Part shown: one piece after another, positions 1-12,423 of the stretch
Layout: every line of letters begins with the position of its first letter
Numbering within the stretch: the stretch's first letter is position 1
NCBI GenBank assembly: GCA_022496805.1
Contig: CM040100.1
Span: 15,219,009-15,283,008, forward strand
DNA from: Pohlia nutans
Taxonomy: Eukaryota > Streptophyta > Bryopsida > Bryales > Mniaceae
Reading direction: 5' to 3'
DNA length: 64,000 bases
Notes under the pieces: generated by a model
Databases searched by the model: none
Seen by the model: only the letters and a program-made list of their open reading frames with translations
What the model was told of the DNA's origin: nothing
Translations under genes and position numbers: made by a program

Positions 1-6
1 ACCTAA

Positions 7-830
7 ATTAGACATGGTCAATTTTTGTTTGGGAGCGCACAGATTGGACTTGGAGAGAGTCTTGGAAGCAAGACGGACTCGATTGGAGTTTTCGACCACG
101 GGCCTGTATACAGCCGATCGTCGTCCGCATCGGACATTCAGGTGAGGCTAACCTTTAAACTGTGTTACTGGAAAACGGATATTTTCGTTCTTACAATGTT
201 TCAATTGCGTTTTTGATTGCCATACATTGCGTTCTTTCGTTCTGTTTTTAGAGGCTCTGTTCTTAAGCTGGAAGTATAGATACAGCAGATTGAAAAATGT
301 TGCGTTTCTTCTTATTCTGTGATTTTTATTTGACGATTATGTTCTTAAGTGAACGTACAAAGATTGAAAATCTTTAAAAACACGTTCAAATTGTTGCGGA
401 ATTAGGAACCGGAGAACGAGAATATTCTATTTTCCCGTTTTAACCATAAAAATCTTGAGCTCACAACTGGATTGTATCAACCATTTTTATTTGATTGTAC
501 AATAGCCCAACTTTGTGAATATCTTCTTATCAGAAGCACGAGCGTTGTCATTTTGTGCACCTGTTCTTTTGGGCTTACTTGTTCAAGGACCCAATTTAGT
601 TTAGGTATTCAGAGAAGCAATTAATGGTCCATGCTTGTTGCGCTTTAAATGTGGAGTCGTTGTTATCAGGAACGCTGTCACGCTTGATTATGTATTTCAA
701 CTTGTCGTAAATGTGGAAATTTGATCCGTGCAGATAAGTGACTGTGTTTTCGAGGTGATTAGAAGTGAGATGCCACCATCGAAACCCAAAAGAGATCGAT
801 TCCTAGGTCTTGCACCCTTGCCAGACATAG
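7..830 (+). CDS. possible two-exon gene fragment, unknown product
   Basis: Two short open segments can be joined in frame. The first is open from about base 7 and ends at 139 before a GTGAGG donor. The second runs from 734 (after a GTGCAG acceptor) to 830, before a GTACC donor. The joined reading frame gives about 75 residues with a Ser-rich stretch (SRSSSASD) and a basic Pro/Lys stretch (PPSKPKRDRF). I recognise no domain, and I found no third exon in frame with the gene that follows at 2,212. The upstream part may lie outside the window. The evidence is only that two splice-compatible open segments share a phase, so this could be chance or a spliced leader. Confidence 0.3.
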
Positions 831-1499
831 GTACCAAAGCGTGTTGGTGTATTAATCTCATTTTTGGTTGTTTAATAAATGAAAGTAGAACAATTCAGCC
901 AGCTGATGAGTCGTTTCATATTTTGCAACTGTGAGCCCTTTTGATAGTACAAATAACTAAGATAGTATCCTCTACCTGATGATTGTGAAGTGTGTGCACA
1001 ATGTGTCAGTGTAGCTAGCAACAATCTATCCCGGATGCTCGCTAGTCAGGTGTATGTGTCTATCAGATTGAGGAAACATTGGAATTTGATTTCCTAGCTT
1101 ATCTGAATGCGACTCCGTGTCGAGACTGACGCCTTTGTTTAGATGCATTAATAAATTTAATTCTGGTGACCTGTTGAATGTCACCGTTCTTTGGCAAATC
1201 ACGTTGCATGTTGTGCACGCGCGCATAAGTTGATGATTGTGCTTGCTTGCTTCATGCTTTGAACACTGGAATTAACTGAACAGTGTGACTGTAGTGGAGG
1301 TAGAAGACTGGTTTTGATTAGTTACCAGCTTTCTATTTGTGGCGGAACATGCAAGATCGATATGTACAGTACAGCCACCGTTATTCTTACAAAAGGGCTT
1401 ACAGTTGAAATGGAACTAGAATCAGTTCTAATCTACAGTTAGATGAAGAGATAAGCCCTTTTGATAGTAGACTGATGTCTTAGTGTATTAACTAGGTAT

Positions 1500-1850
1500 G
1501 TATGAAATCTTAGTGCATTCACTATGTATGTATGAAATCTTAATGCATTCACTATGTATGTAAGGATCTGAAAACTAATCACTACGTATGAATTTCATTG
1601 TGATAATTAAGATTCATCTTAATTACCATAAGAGCAGCTCTAGTAGACTTGCAAAATGGGCCCAACAACAGTATTTTGCTTAAAATGTGAGAATTTTAAT
1701 CACTATGTATTTTAATCACTAGGTATTGAATTGTAATCACTATGTATGAATTTCATTGTGGTAATTAAGATTTATCTTAATTACCATAAGAGCAGGTCTA
1801 ATAGACTTGTAAAATGGGCCCAACAACAGTATTTTGCTTACAATGTGCTT
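1500..1850. repeat. tandem duplication, about 158 bp, plus short ATG-TATG repeats
   Basis: A segment at about 1577-1690 recurs at about 1735-1849 with few differences. Both copies contain the short palindrome TAATTAAGAT/ATCTTAATTA, followed by AGAGCAG and a GGGCCCAACAACAG stretch. Before them lie two to three copies of a 34-bp unit (CACTATGTATGTATGAAATC). No gene is visible in 831-2,211 apart from this repeat. Confidence 0.8.
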
Positions 1851-3829
1851 CCAATTTTGGCTTTGTAGGTAACTCATACTTCTGGACTCATTACTTCTAC
1901 ACAATCCTGGGAGCTATCTACACTTTCCCCTCATACAAAATCAACCATGTAAATATTATTCTCTTTCGTGAGTTTAGAGAGCTTGTACTTTGTCATGTGA
2001 ATCATATGTGAGGACAAAGGGATTGGATTTAGGTTATATGGTCTCATATTCTTTTCGTGTTTGGAGGTACACAACATGACAAGGAGCCTTGTTGCTTTCA
2101 TTCGTCACTTAAATAATGATAAATTTTTCTTGATTATTGGTTTAAATGTTTTGCAGGTCCCACATTCTTGCTTACTCAACCCCGCTTCTTTTTCTCGTGT
2201 AGAATTGTAAAATGGTACTTGACACAGAGATTTCAATAGATGGTCTGTACAAACTACAGGCTCAAATATCTGCAAAATATAGGCCGCTTATACTTAGAGG
2301 ACGGCCTTTTCATGAGCAGCCTCTAAAATCTTGCTTTCCTGACAAGAGGAATGCAGGGGAGAGAAATTTGGACTTGTGGGTTGATGGTTCTATCTGGCCG
2401 GTTGATCCATCAACAAACGAACATCCAAAATTTTGGTCTTTGAAAGAGTTACTTGAATTTGTAGGTGACGGAAACGATGGATTATTAGGATACATTAAAT
2501 GTATCGAGAATGCATCAAGAAGTAGCTCAAGCTTACTTCGGCAACAAGAAATTTCCCTCAAGTTTCTCACGACACGCATTGATGAATTGACTCATGCTTG
2601 GGGTAAAATTGAACAAGAGCTTCAGTGTAGTCGACAGGGAGAGAGTCTATTCAGAGAGAAATATGAAGAGCAATTGTTGATTTCTGCCTCAAAGAAGAAT
2701 TGGAGGCAAAAGCTTCAAATTGAAATTGCATCTTCTTGTGAGTCTCTCCGAGAAAGTCATGACACTGAGATGAACATACTTCGTCATAGTTTGGAAGCAA
2801 CCATATCAAGTAAGGAGAAGCTTGAAGCTAAAATTTCAAGAATGATTAAAACACCGTTTGGCTATAGAAGCCAAGTCCGAGCAAGGCGTGACATTCACAC
2901 ATTATCAGCCACAGGGGGACATGGAAAGGCAATGCGCAGATTGGTAAGACATGTAATTGCTCCAACAACAACGACAAGAGTTCAAGAGCTAAATGCGGCA
3001 ACTTCAACCCATAAGCAATTGTGTGGTGATCAAGAGGATCAGATTCAAACGGGAAAAGTGTTTGCATCATTATTATCTAAAACCGAAGTAAATTCCATGA
3101 TTTCTTCACCTGCTTTGTCGTATGTTGGAACAAAGATGGCCAACTATTATCTTGAGAAGATAGGCCAATCAGTTGGAGCACACGAAATACTTCAGTCGTG
3201 TGATGAAATTGGCATTACTAAGAGGGGCTATGGATCTATCTATAAAAGATTCAAAGGAGCTGTGAATTCTGGAGGAAAAGGACTGCAACTTGGATGTCTT
3301 CCCAACCCCCATTCGGTGAGCAAATTACGACAACAGTTGAACTCAAACTTGGCAGATTTGATAGGAGACTCCTACAGCATAAACTCATCTTTTGAAGTTC
3401 CAATCAACAAAAAAGGAAAAGAGATGAAGCGCCTTACATTGAATGAATTCAACACATTCTTTTGCGATGTAGAGGCAGTGCAACGTACAATGGTGCGCTT
3501 GTACAATATTACTCCAACAGGTAATCCTTGACCATTCTCACACAATTGTAGATTTGAATGGTTTATAAGATTATGTTCTATTATTTAGAGACATTTATTG
3601 ATCTAATTTAGGTAATATTGATTTATAAATAATTACATGTATGTGAACCGTCAAGACGGTCCACTTTAGTGATAAACCGTTACCGCTATGATTTTGACGT
3701 ATTTTGTATTTTATATTTGTCTAACCGGGACATTTTAGCCGATTAGACTAATTCCCGGCTTTGTGTGCATTTGATTTGGTTTTGATTGCCCAATTTTAGG
3801 ATTCCCTTTCGTCTAGGTAATTTGGGGTA

Positions 3830-4565
3830 TTTATTTATTTCTAACTATTTAACTGTTGGATTTTGGGCGTTTGAGCCATTTGCCCTATTATTTTATTCTA
3901 TTGTTCGGATCTATTATTGTGGCCTATTATTCTAATCCATTCCTTTAGTTTAATTTATTAGTCCAATAGTTTATTTCGCTCTATTCTTTTGGATTATTAA
4001 TTTAGTCTTTTATTTTGCCTATTATTTTAGTCTATTGTTTTAGCTTATTACTTCGGTCTATTATTTTCGTATAGGATTTAGAGTACTATTTAGTTCGCTA
4101 ATTTAGTTTATTATTCGAGTTATCCTTTTAGCCTATTCGTTTATCTATTCCTTGGTCTATTGCTTTATTCTATTATTCTATCCTATCCTTTTATTCTATC
4201 TTTTTAGCCGATTATTTATTCTATTATTTTAGCCTATTATTTATCTTATCTTTCTAGCCTATTAATTATTCCACTCTTTTAGCCTATTATTTATTCTATC
4301 CTTTTAGCCTACTAGTTATTCTATCATTTTATTCCCTTATTTATTCTATTAAGTTAGCCTACTATTTATTCTATCTTGTTAGCCTATTTCTTATTCTATT
4401 CTTTTGATTACTATTTTACTTGATTATTTGCCTATTAATTTAGTCTATCATTTAGCCTATCATTTTTATTATCCTTTTAGCTTATTATTTACCCTATCTT
4501 TTAGTTTATTCTTTTATTCGATTATTTAGTTGATTAGTTAGTCTATTATTTTATCTATTAGTCTA
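3830..4565. repeat. degenerate T-rich tandem repeat inside gene A intron 1
   Basis: About 700 bp consist of irregular 20-30 bp units built on TTATTCTATCCTTTTAGCC. The strand is almost free of long purine runs. The units are too diverged for one exact period. No coding potential. Confidence 0.75.
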
Positions 4566-4599
4566 ATTTGATTTATCACCCTCTTAGGCTTTGGTATAT

Positions 4600-5660
4600 T
4601 GAGGAACTCCCGGTTCTCTAGGAGTTTAGAGGGAGTGTAGTGGGTCATTGAACTAGGGTTTTTTGGATGACAATTCGCGGATGACACTAGTTGGATGGAT
4701 GTAGCTTTGGGGTGGGATTTTGAATCCCACCCCTGTCGATGAGTTTGTGGTCAGTTAGTGTGTGCCCGTTAGAAGTTTGGAGAGAGACGCTTGGGTTAGA
4801 TCTAGATCTAGTTTTTGCACTTGGGTTTTTGGGAAGAATAGGTTGTTGGAAAAAATCCTAAAATATTAGTGTGGACTTGGTTATTGAAATTAGGGATTAC
4901 TTTTGCATATTTTAGTGTTGGAATTGGGAGAGTGGATCTTGGAGAAAGGAGCAGTTGAGGAATCTGTCTGCGGCAGTTAGGCTTGATTGTAGCTGTAGGA
5001 CAGGGAGTGGCAAAGGCTTCGGCAGCCAGCGACCACGGTGACCTAGGGGCGATTCGGCTTCAACGCCGGCAGTCGGCATCAGAGCGAGCAAGGAGGTCGG
5101 CAAAAGCGGGGCTGGTGGAGTAGCGAGGGCGACGAAGACTAGGAGCAGCGGTCGGAGGAGCCGGCAGCGGCCATCGAGCTGCAGTCGGCGAGCAACAAGA
5201 CAAGCGGCGAAGCAGCCAACCACACATCGGCGACTTGAATTCGGGACCAAGAGTCCAGCAGCGCAGCAGCGAAGGTGTTTGAGCACCATCAGCATCCACG
5301 GCAAGCATCGACAGGAGGAACGGCGAGACAACACGGCGATCATGGGACGACCACGGCATCCAAACAACGTGAAGGAAACGAGCAGATCAAGACCAGGATC
5401 ACGACAGCAGCTGCGGCGTCAACGACGAACTCAACAGCAGTGACTCCGAGGACGACGACAGCAAGAGGACAGAAGGTGACCAGCGATGGGGGCAGCGTTG
5501 TAAATGCGAGTTGCAGACACGAGAGAGGGATCAGTGGAGGACGACGAGCCAACCGCCGAGGGCCGCTGCGAGGCACGAGGGAGGATCGAGTTCGGCCTGG
5601 TGTTGATAGTTGAACTACTTCTGCTGATTCCGATTCCGGGGTACCGCACTTCACCAATTT
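4600..5660. other. GC-rich block in gene A intron 1, no supported gene
   Basis: Base composition changes abruptly from AT-rich to GC-rich with ACGACAGCAG-type trinucleotide richness (about 5,000-5,660). Open frames exist on both strands but overlap one another and read as low-complexity Ala/Arg/Ser/Thr, so I call none. The block may be part of an inserted retroelement together with the SAP-like piece just after it. Confidence 0.4.
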
Positions 5661-5672
5661 CCGTTCAATTGA

Positions 5673-5774
5673 ACTCCGAAGCAGCTGAAGGTGGCTGAGT
5701 TGCGGAAGGAATTGAAAAAACGCGGCATTCAACTCAAGGGTTCGAAGAAAGACTTGGTACTTGAACTGCCGTAA
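5673..5774 (+). pseudogene. SAP-motif fragment
   Basis: A 33-codon open segment ends at TAA and reads LKVAELRKELKKRG followed by LKGSKKDLVLEL. This fits the helix-turn-helix SAP motif (a short DNA-binding module): two amphipathic helices around a Gly and a terminal KKDLVxxL. There is no Met or continuous frame upstream. SAP motifs occur in chromatin proteins and also at the N-terminus of some plant retroelement polyproteins. It lies in an intron of gene A, so it is most likely part of an inserted element. Confidence 0.45.
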
Positions 5775-6057
5775 GACGAGACTCCCCTAGCTCTCATAGG
5801 GTGATATTAGAGAGGGTCCAGGGTGACATAAAAGAGGGAGAGCTTCCCCTCATTAATTTTTATCTAAACTATTAAGATTTGATTGAATATTGTAGACTTA
5901 GTAATTGTTAGAAAGATTAGAGCACACTCCTTATCTAAAATTGGTAATTGTGATTGCCTCAAAAGTATTTGTGTGTATTTTGTTCTATTTTTTCCTACTT
6001 ATTGTTGAATGTTGGTGTTTTGCACATTCCTTGTTGTATTCTTGTGGTTTTGTGTAA

Positions 6058-6200
6058 AATTGGTCCGGTGAGGGTTCTAGCGCGGAAGCGCTGCCCGATT
6101 TTCACCGGACCAATTGGGTCTTTTGTGTGTAAGTTAGGGTTTAAATTTAGGGATATTGGGCACGACGCGGAATCGCTACCCAATTTTTTCCCAAAAAACC
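6058..6200. repeat. two related stem-loops
   Basis: A perfect 14-bp inverted repeat (AATTGGTCCGGTGA at 6058-6071 and its complement at 6102-6115) encloses a loop with GCGCGGAAGCGCTGCCCGA. About 50 bp later a weaker version follows, with ACGCGGAATCGCTACCCA flanked by complementary GGG/CCC arms. It is inside gene A intron 1. A retroelement leader or a duplicated hairpin is possible. Confidence 0.6.
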
Positions 6201-8799
6201 CTAATTGTTGGGAATTTTGTTGTCTAAAGTACAATGGTGCTTTACTAGGTGTGGGTTGTTTTTGCAAGGCTTAGGAATCAAGGAACCTCCCAAACATGGG
6301 ATTTTGATGCCTTGGAGACTCTTTGTAATTGTGCTGTAATTTTTAGATTAATGTGTAGGAACCCTAATTAGAGGCCCTAAAACCCCAATTTAAGTCCATT
6401 TTAGAGCACTAAGTGCTTAGGGTAATTGGTGGGGTTGGGGATTGATTGAATGTGTGTTGATTGATCATTTCAATCTCTTAGGTGTGCTGTGATTTTTGTA
6501 TTTGAGCCCCAAAACCCTAATTAGAGGGATTTAATCTCCAATTTAAGTCCATTTTAAGGCACTAAGTGCTTAGGGAAATTGGTGGGGGATGTGGAGGTTA
6601 GGATGTTTGTTTATTGCCATTTGTAATCCTTGGTTTTGCTGTAATTTTCATACACATCCTCGTTTTGACCAATTTGTCTAGTTTTTTGCTATTTGAGCTT
6701 AGAATTTTCCCACATAATTGCCTAGATAAAAAGGAGTTCATTGCTTGGAATATTTGTGCACACCCACCCTCGGCCGGACATATGATATTTTGACCGGCAA
6801 CGGTCAAAGTGCTTATAATGTATAAATTGTTGTGCAGAAGTAAAAAACAATCCACTCATCTTTGTAATCAAAATGGATGAAGCTGAAATTGTGCATTGCC
6901 AAAAACTTGAGAGGGTTAGCATTACCCTTATGAACCGTGCTTTTGACCCAACTATAACACCGGATTCAGATTCTTACTTTTCAGTTCAATCTGAACGAGA
7001 AATATGGCCAATTGGTTGTTTCCAAGTACCAAAGGAAAACTTTGAGATTTTGGATACAGTCTTCAGATTAACAAAAATCCCAGGAATTATTGAAGCTCAA
7101 AATTCAGGTCAGGTACTACATGTTGATGGAGTTGGTGATTTCAAGGTAGAATGGCACCTTGCTATTGATATGAAAACCATCAAGGCTCTCTATGGTCTTG
7201 GAAGTGGTGCAAATTCCAAGTATTGTTGCATATACTGCAACCAAGAGAAAAAAAAAACAAACTATTGTCACTACTGCAGAAGCAGTGACTGCTGCTCAAA
7301 AAAGAACACCAACTTGGAACAGTGGACTTTTTGCCCGAAATATCCCTACAAAACCAATTTCAGGTAAAACAAAGACTGGTAGCTTAAATGACTTTATGTC
7401 TTATATTAATGAATTTGGATTTAAAAAGCTATAAATAAGAGTAATCATTCTTATAAAATTGGATTTTTAATTTAAGCATGACTTCTAGACCTAATTATAA
7501 TCTTCTAATGATTTAAAGGTTTTGCTTAAAATGACATTTCAGGTACAGAAAATCTAGGTCGATGGCAACCTATACTTCCAATTCCACTAGATCGTGTACA
7601 CATTTGTACTTTGCATGCTTTCAATCGTATTTGCGAAAAACTCCTACACATGCACTTCCAGTTTGTGTGGACAATAAAGGATAAAGCTGTTCAAAAGGCC
7701 GCCATTGAAGACTTGCAAAAGATCCTTTCTGCAATAGAAATGCACGGTGGAGATGTACAAATTTTCGAGGACAAAGACTTGTCTGGAAAATCAAACAGTG
7801 TTCCAAAGAAGCCATCACTTAGTGGTGCACATGCACACAAGCTCTTCAAATCAAGTGGTTTGCCTAATTGTTCAGATAAAACATACCTTGATATCGTCAT
7901 TGCTGAAAGGAACTTTTGTGATGATGGCAATGCTCGCTAGGGTCGCCTTTCAGTTTGGAAGGCATGCATTGGAATCCTTGCTCCCTTATTTTAAGGAACT
8001 ATTGTTCACCCCAATTCAAAAATATTCCTTTAAAAAACTCTTTGAAGACTTTGGCAAATTATTTGTGAAGCACTTTGGAGAACATTCCGTCACACACTAC
8101 ATTGTAAGTTATTGCTATGCTTCTATTCTCCTATAGCTATTTATTTTTTAAACTACACTTTGAAACTCAAAATTCAAAAATATGATTCCATTTATATAAT
8201 TATCTATTTAAGTAAGCTTTAAATTGATTCCACATATATCATAATGTTTATTAGTATTATTCACATTTTTTGTAAAATTTTGATATTAATATTACATGTA
8301 TTTTGACTCTATTTTAAATACACACTACTCTTCATATTCTTATAGTAATTGTTGAAATATTCTCCATTTGCAGCATGTTTTGGTCAAACATGGCCCATAC
8401 TTTGTAGAGCGTTATGGCTCTCTATCGGTTTGGTCGAGTCAACGGATGGAGTATAGTCATCATGCTGCAAAGGTGGCATACCATAGACATACACAACATG
8501 GAGGATCCAGCAAGAAGAAGAGCCCTATTCTACAAACCTATGAGCATTGGTATAGAATTATTCAACACAGGTTTTGGAATGAGAACAAAAAATTAAAAGA
8601 ACCTGAGGAAATTGACTTAGACGCAGAAGAAAAAATTCAGAGAGGGCGTCAAGCTTCTATTAATTCCAGTTCAGTAGCTCATTCTGCTATATGGCGAGAA
8701 CAATGTACTCGAGTAGGCAGTCGTTGGACTCCCAATGAAGGCTCAGGTATATAGTTTCATGGATTTCCAATGAAGACTATAGTTTTATAAAATAGTCCT

Positions 8800-9700
8800 T
8801 ATTTATTTGTAAACATAATTAAGAATTATTTGTAAATATATTTGTAAACATGATTAAGAATTAAATTATAATTATGATTCAGAAATTATAATTATGTAAA
8901 TATGATTAAGAATTAAATTATAATTATGATTCAGAAATTATAATTATGTAAATATGATTAAGAATTATGATTAAGAATTATGATTAACCCTTTAACGCAC
9001 CAGCGTCCACATAGAGGACGACGCACAGATTAAACCTGTTCGATTCTCATCCAAATCAGACAATTTTCATCCACCAAAATTTCTCTTAGTTCTTGAGCAA
9101 GTTGACTATCCTTTGTACGGTTTGGATCTTCAAAAAAGATTATTATGATTTTTAGAAAAACAACAGAATTGGTTTATGTCAAGTTTCATTCTTAGTTCAA
9201 AAAGTGGGACCTTAAATATGATTTTTCAAAATAAGTAGAATCAAATAATAGAAATCATACCATCTCATAGTGCATGTTATTTCAATTTCATTACCATATT
9301 TTTTATTTTTTTTGTGCTAATTTTGGATTTTAAATTGAATTTCAAGAGAAAACCTTGCAAAATTAATTTAAAAATATTAAAAATATATATATTAAATCAA
9401 ACCGTACAGATGTGATCTTCACATTCACATTTACAACTTTGCTTTGACCATGAACCCCATTTTTGGTTTTCATCAAGCCTTTTATAGCACTTCTTTGAAA
9501 ACAATGTTGAATTGGGACGTTAAAGGGTTAAGAATGTATTTGTAAACATGATTAAGAATTAATTTGTAAATATGATTAAGAATTATGATTAAGAAATTAT
9601 TTGAAAATATGATTAAGAAATTATATGATTTATAAATATGATTAAGAATTATTTGTAAATATATTTGTAAACAAAATGAATTAAATTATGATTATTTATT
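8800..9700. repeat. AT-rich minisatellite split by a TTAA element
   Basis: Units built on AATATGATTAAGAATTAT and TTATGATTCAGAAATTA occur at about 8,800-8,985 and resume at 9,532-9,700. The interruption is exactly the TTAA-flanked element at 8988-9527. It lies in gene A intron 4. Confidence 0.8.
8988..9527. mobile_element. TTAA-flanked piggyBac-like MITE, 540 bp
   Basis: TTAA stands at 8984-8987 and 9528-9531. Termini are inverted: CCCTTTAACG at the left, CGTTAAAGGG at the right. Just inside the left end is the palindrome GCGTCC-N6-GGACG, which is shared with several other TTAA elements in the window. There is no ORF. TTAA targets and CCC termini are the signature of the piggyBac superfamily; the assignment is by ends only. 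Confidence 0.85.
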
Positions 9701-9818
9701 TGAATTAAATATGATAGACCTTTATTTGGTTGCAGGTCATAATGCAATGGTTTCTAATAACCTACTCAAGAATAAGGAACACCAATCTCATGTTGCTACT
9801 ACTGAAGACTTAGCCTAA

Positions 9819-10615
9819 TTACGTGGAATTTCGTAATAAATAGAATTAAATTCATATTTATTTATTAATTAAATATGAATAGAACTAAACAGAATTAAAT
9901 AGTTTGTAGTAGACTAGTAGACACATGGCTTCAAGGACTTTTTATGCAAATAATTTTTTTTATAAATTTTTTTATTTTTATGCAAACAATCTTTTTTTTA
10001 TGCACACATGCTAGCTACTATATATAAAATAGTCCAAAGGTCATATCACATGATCCATATGTTAACCTAGTCAAGAATTACAATGAAATGGTTTACAATG
10101 AAATGGTTACAATGAAATAGTTTCTAATAGGATTCACAAAGTCAATGTGAAGCAGACTTTGCTTAGTCATTGGAGTCTAAAGTTTAGAAACTACGGACGT
10201 ATTGTGAAATCATAGTCCAATAAAACGAAAGAGGCCATTTTTTGTCGTTGATATGAATTTTCTTTACAATCACTTCAAAAAATCATAGTCCAATATAGAC
10301 CAAAGGTCATATAGTTCAAAGGTCATATAGTCCAAAATAGTCCAAAGGTCACTGTATATAAAATAGTCCAAAGGAAAGGTCATATCACAAGGTCTTCAAC
10401 AATGATACTTCATTGCCTCCTCCCTCCATTATGAAGCCTGTGAAATCATGCCCCAATCAAATTTTTGTAAGATGTTCAAATCTGAAGAAGTCATTATTTA
10501 ATCTCACACTATGTCTAAATTTGACAAATTGGTGGCACAATTTACACAAGGCTACAAATTATATTCAAAATGAGAGGGTTCTTTAATAACGGCAAACCAT
10601 TCAATTAGAATATAC
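9819..10615. repeat. gene-free interval with short repeats
   Basis: Between the convergent genes A and B there are irregular repeats of TAGTCCAAAGGTCATA (about 10,020-10,060 and 10,270-10,400) and ACAATGAAATGGTT (about 10,080-10,120). Nothing coding is visible. Confidence 0.6.
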
Positions 10616-12056
10616 CTAATCCATCTCTGGCACAATTCGTACTACTTTTGGAGGTAGAAAATCTGCAACAAACTTCTTCTTCTCATTCCGGATATTCACC
10701 TGCTAAATTACAACAAATTAAATTGAAATACATATGAACATTCCAATAAAATGGACCATACTAAGAACTTTTCAATTCTTGAAAATAATGAGTTTGAAAG
10801 AAGATTATTTACCTTTTCTTGTACTATGTCATTGTCGAAGATCCATAAGTTAAATTCTGGATATGCTTCATGCCCCAAAACCAGCATAATTTCTTGCCTC
10901 ACATTGTGTAGACTCCATTTCAAGCCCACTTCTAGAAATAATTTATTTGCTTCATTTTGTATCTCACACTCCAAGCGCACCATTTCAAAGACTTGGGTTT
11001 GATCAATGTCCACCCAATCTAATCCTTTTACTAATCTTTGACGGTTGTATTGAAAATTCACGTACAGTATAGATCAACCAAGGTGAAATCTGAAAACTAC
11101 AGATTGCCGGCAAGCAATACATTTCACCACATCTGCCCCAAATGTGTACTTCACATCCCAACCATCATCCATCCAGGATGTCCAACATTCTTCTGTGATG
11201 TTCTTAAACACAAAAAGAGTTGGAGTTCTGGTTTTCTCGGCATCTGAGAAGAGGTCGACCATCACGTGAATAGACATCCACCAGTGCAGGTGAGTAGCTC
11301 TTGATCTTGTAGTAGGTCTCATGGAAAATTGGAAATCAGCCCTAAGGCAAAAACGGAAGAGCTCTGAAGTACTCATATCAAGAAGAGGTCATTCTGGGTC
11401 ACTAAAATCTGGATGGGGAATGTGTCGAAGTTGGCCATATTGTGCACCTGTAGCACGTGGTGTATACTCTATGTTGTAGAAAAAAACCCCATTCTCTAAA
11501 AGCTCTTTATGTGTACGATGACCCCTTTGTGCTTCTCCAACATCAGCATGCACCACCCAAATGACACTTGTAATGGACTTCACATCGACCCAATCTTCGA
11601 AGTTGCATAGATACAAGTCTGGTGATAAAAAAAGTTTGTAGCTCAGTTGAAACAATTGAAGCAAACAAACCATTATCAAGTGAAACGAATTTTCCAACAT
11701 AAATTTACAAGACTCCTATTTCAAAAAATGCAACACTTACAGTTGCAATTTTCGTAGTCTTGACCTTCAACACCTGGCTCCAAGTCAAGTTGACGCTGCA
11801 TATAAGCATGTTTTAGAAGTGCTTCTGAAACAACTTGTGAGGTCTTTGAGACACGAAATTTCATAACCTTAGCTTTGTATGCTCCTCGGAAACCAGTTGT
11901 TCCTCCATGCTTCGATGCTTCTTTGGCGTGACCGCCATGCTTTCCCGGTTGCAACATTATCCATGACCCAATAGAAACTTTCATAGGTATCCAATTTCCC
12001 ATTTCATCCTTCGCATTGTACGTTAGAATGGAATCAACTGAACTTCGTGGGCGCAT
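10616..12056 (-). pseudogene. gene B: decayed three-exon gene of unknown family, convergent with gene A
   Basis: Exons 12056-11741, 11618-10813 and 10699-10616 join in phase across GTAAGT/CAG-type sites and would give about 400 residues. Exon 1 has a Gly-rich basic stretch (GKHGGHAKEASKHGG). Exon 2 begins with an aromatic and acidic block (LCNFEDWVDVKSI, then WVVHADVGE). The last exon ends in VVRIVPEMD. Two in-frame TGA codons (11,391-11,389 and 11,076-11,074) break exon 2, while the frame is otherwise open for more than 800 bp, so decay is recent or the stops are unusual. An acceptor-like site lies just before the ATG. I recognise no domain. Its facing position to gene A suggests that the two travel together; this is inference. 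Confidence 0.65.
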
Positions 12057-12399
12057 TTCTATTACTTGATGAACTTACAAAACCTACGATTAAACATGCA
12101 CGGCAAGTTGATTCATCAATGAAAATCTACAACATGATGATATATTCACAAATTAGTTATAGATGATATATTTAAAAATATGTGTGCAAAAAATAAGATG
12201 CATAGCTCATTGTATGGAAATATTTAGGAGTTGCCCGCAGTTGGGTTTTTCACCTTTGCATGATTGTATCTTTTGATTTATACATTACCTACGTACGCAA
12301 ATTACCATCCCATCTTTGTTACAAAAAGTAGAATCACCACAAAGAATCTCAAGAATTGAGGATCAATACTCATTCCACAGTGAGCTGACCAAACTTAGA

Positions 12400-12423
12400 A
12401 AATCAGCCTTGGTCCTGGAGGGG
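12400..12423. mobile_element. solo right end of a TTAA element
   Basis: The sequence ...CCTTGGTCCTGGAGGGG is followed by TTAA (12424-12427). The terminus resembles that of the element at 12748-13170 (GGACCAAG near the tip). No matching left end was found upstream in the window. Confidence 0.5.

Larger units (their letters stand above)
2212..9818 (+). pseudogene. gene A: decayed five-exon gene, unrecognised transposon-like protein
   Basis: Exons 2212-3520, 6838-7363, 7543-8103, 8374-8746 and 9736-9818 all have GT/AG borders and matching phases. Upstream, the acceptor-like TCGTGTAG just before the ATG suggests a 5' leader intron. The N-terminal third is coiled-coil-like (about residues 100-205). 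Exon 2 has an EWHLAIDMK block followed by CxYC. Exon 4 carries HGPYFVERYGSLSVW and then MEYSHHAAK. The order of conserved acidic and His/Cys blocks recalls RNase H-fold (DDE) transposases, but I cannot name a family, and no function is assigned. Breaks: a frameshift in the A-run near 7,249, an in-frame TAG at 7,938 and a frameshift near 7,965. Intron 1 is 3.3 kb and intron 4 carries an AT minisatellite with a TTAA MITE. Gene B converges on it 0.8 kb downstream. The exon structure is well supported by frame continuity; the identity is not. Confidence 0.7.

Noticed and set aside
4912..5732. Overlapping ORFs of 60-150 codons on both strands
   Set aside because: GC-rich low-complexity DNA open in many frames; no frame shows domain or splice support.
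6130..6150. telomere-like GTTAGGGTTTAAATTTAGGG
   Set aside because: A single imperfect pair of units, not an array.
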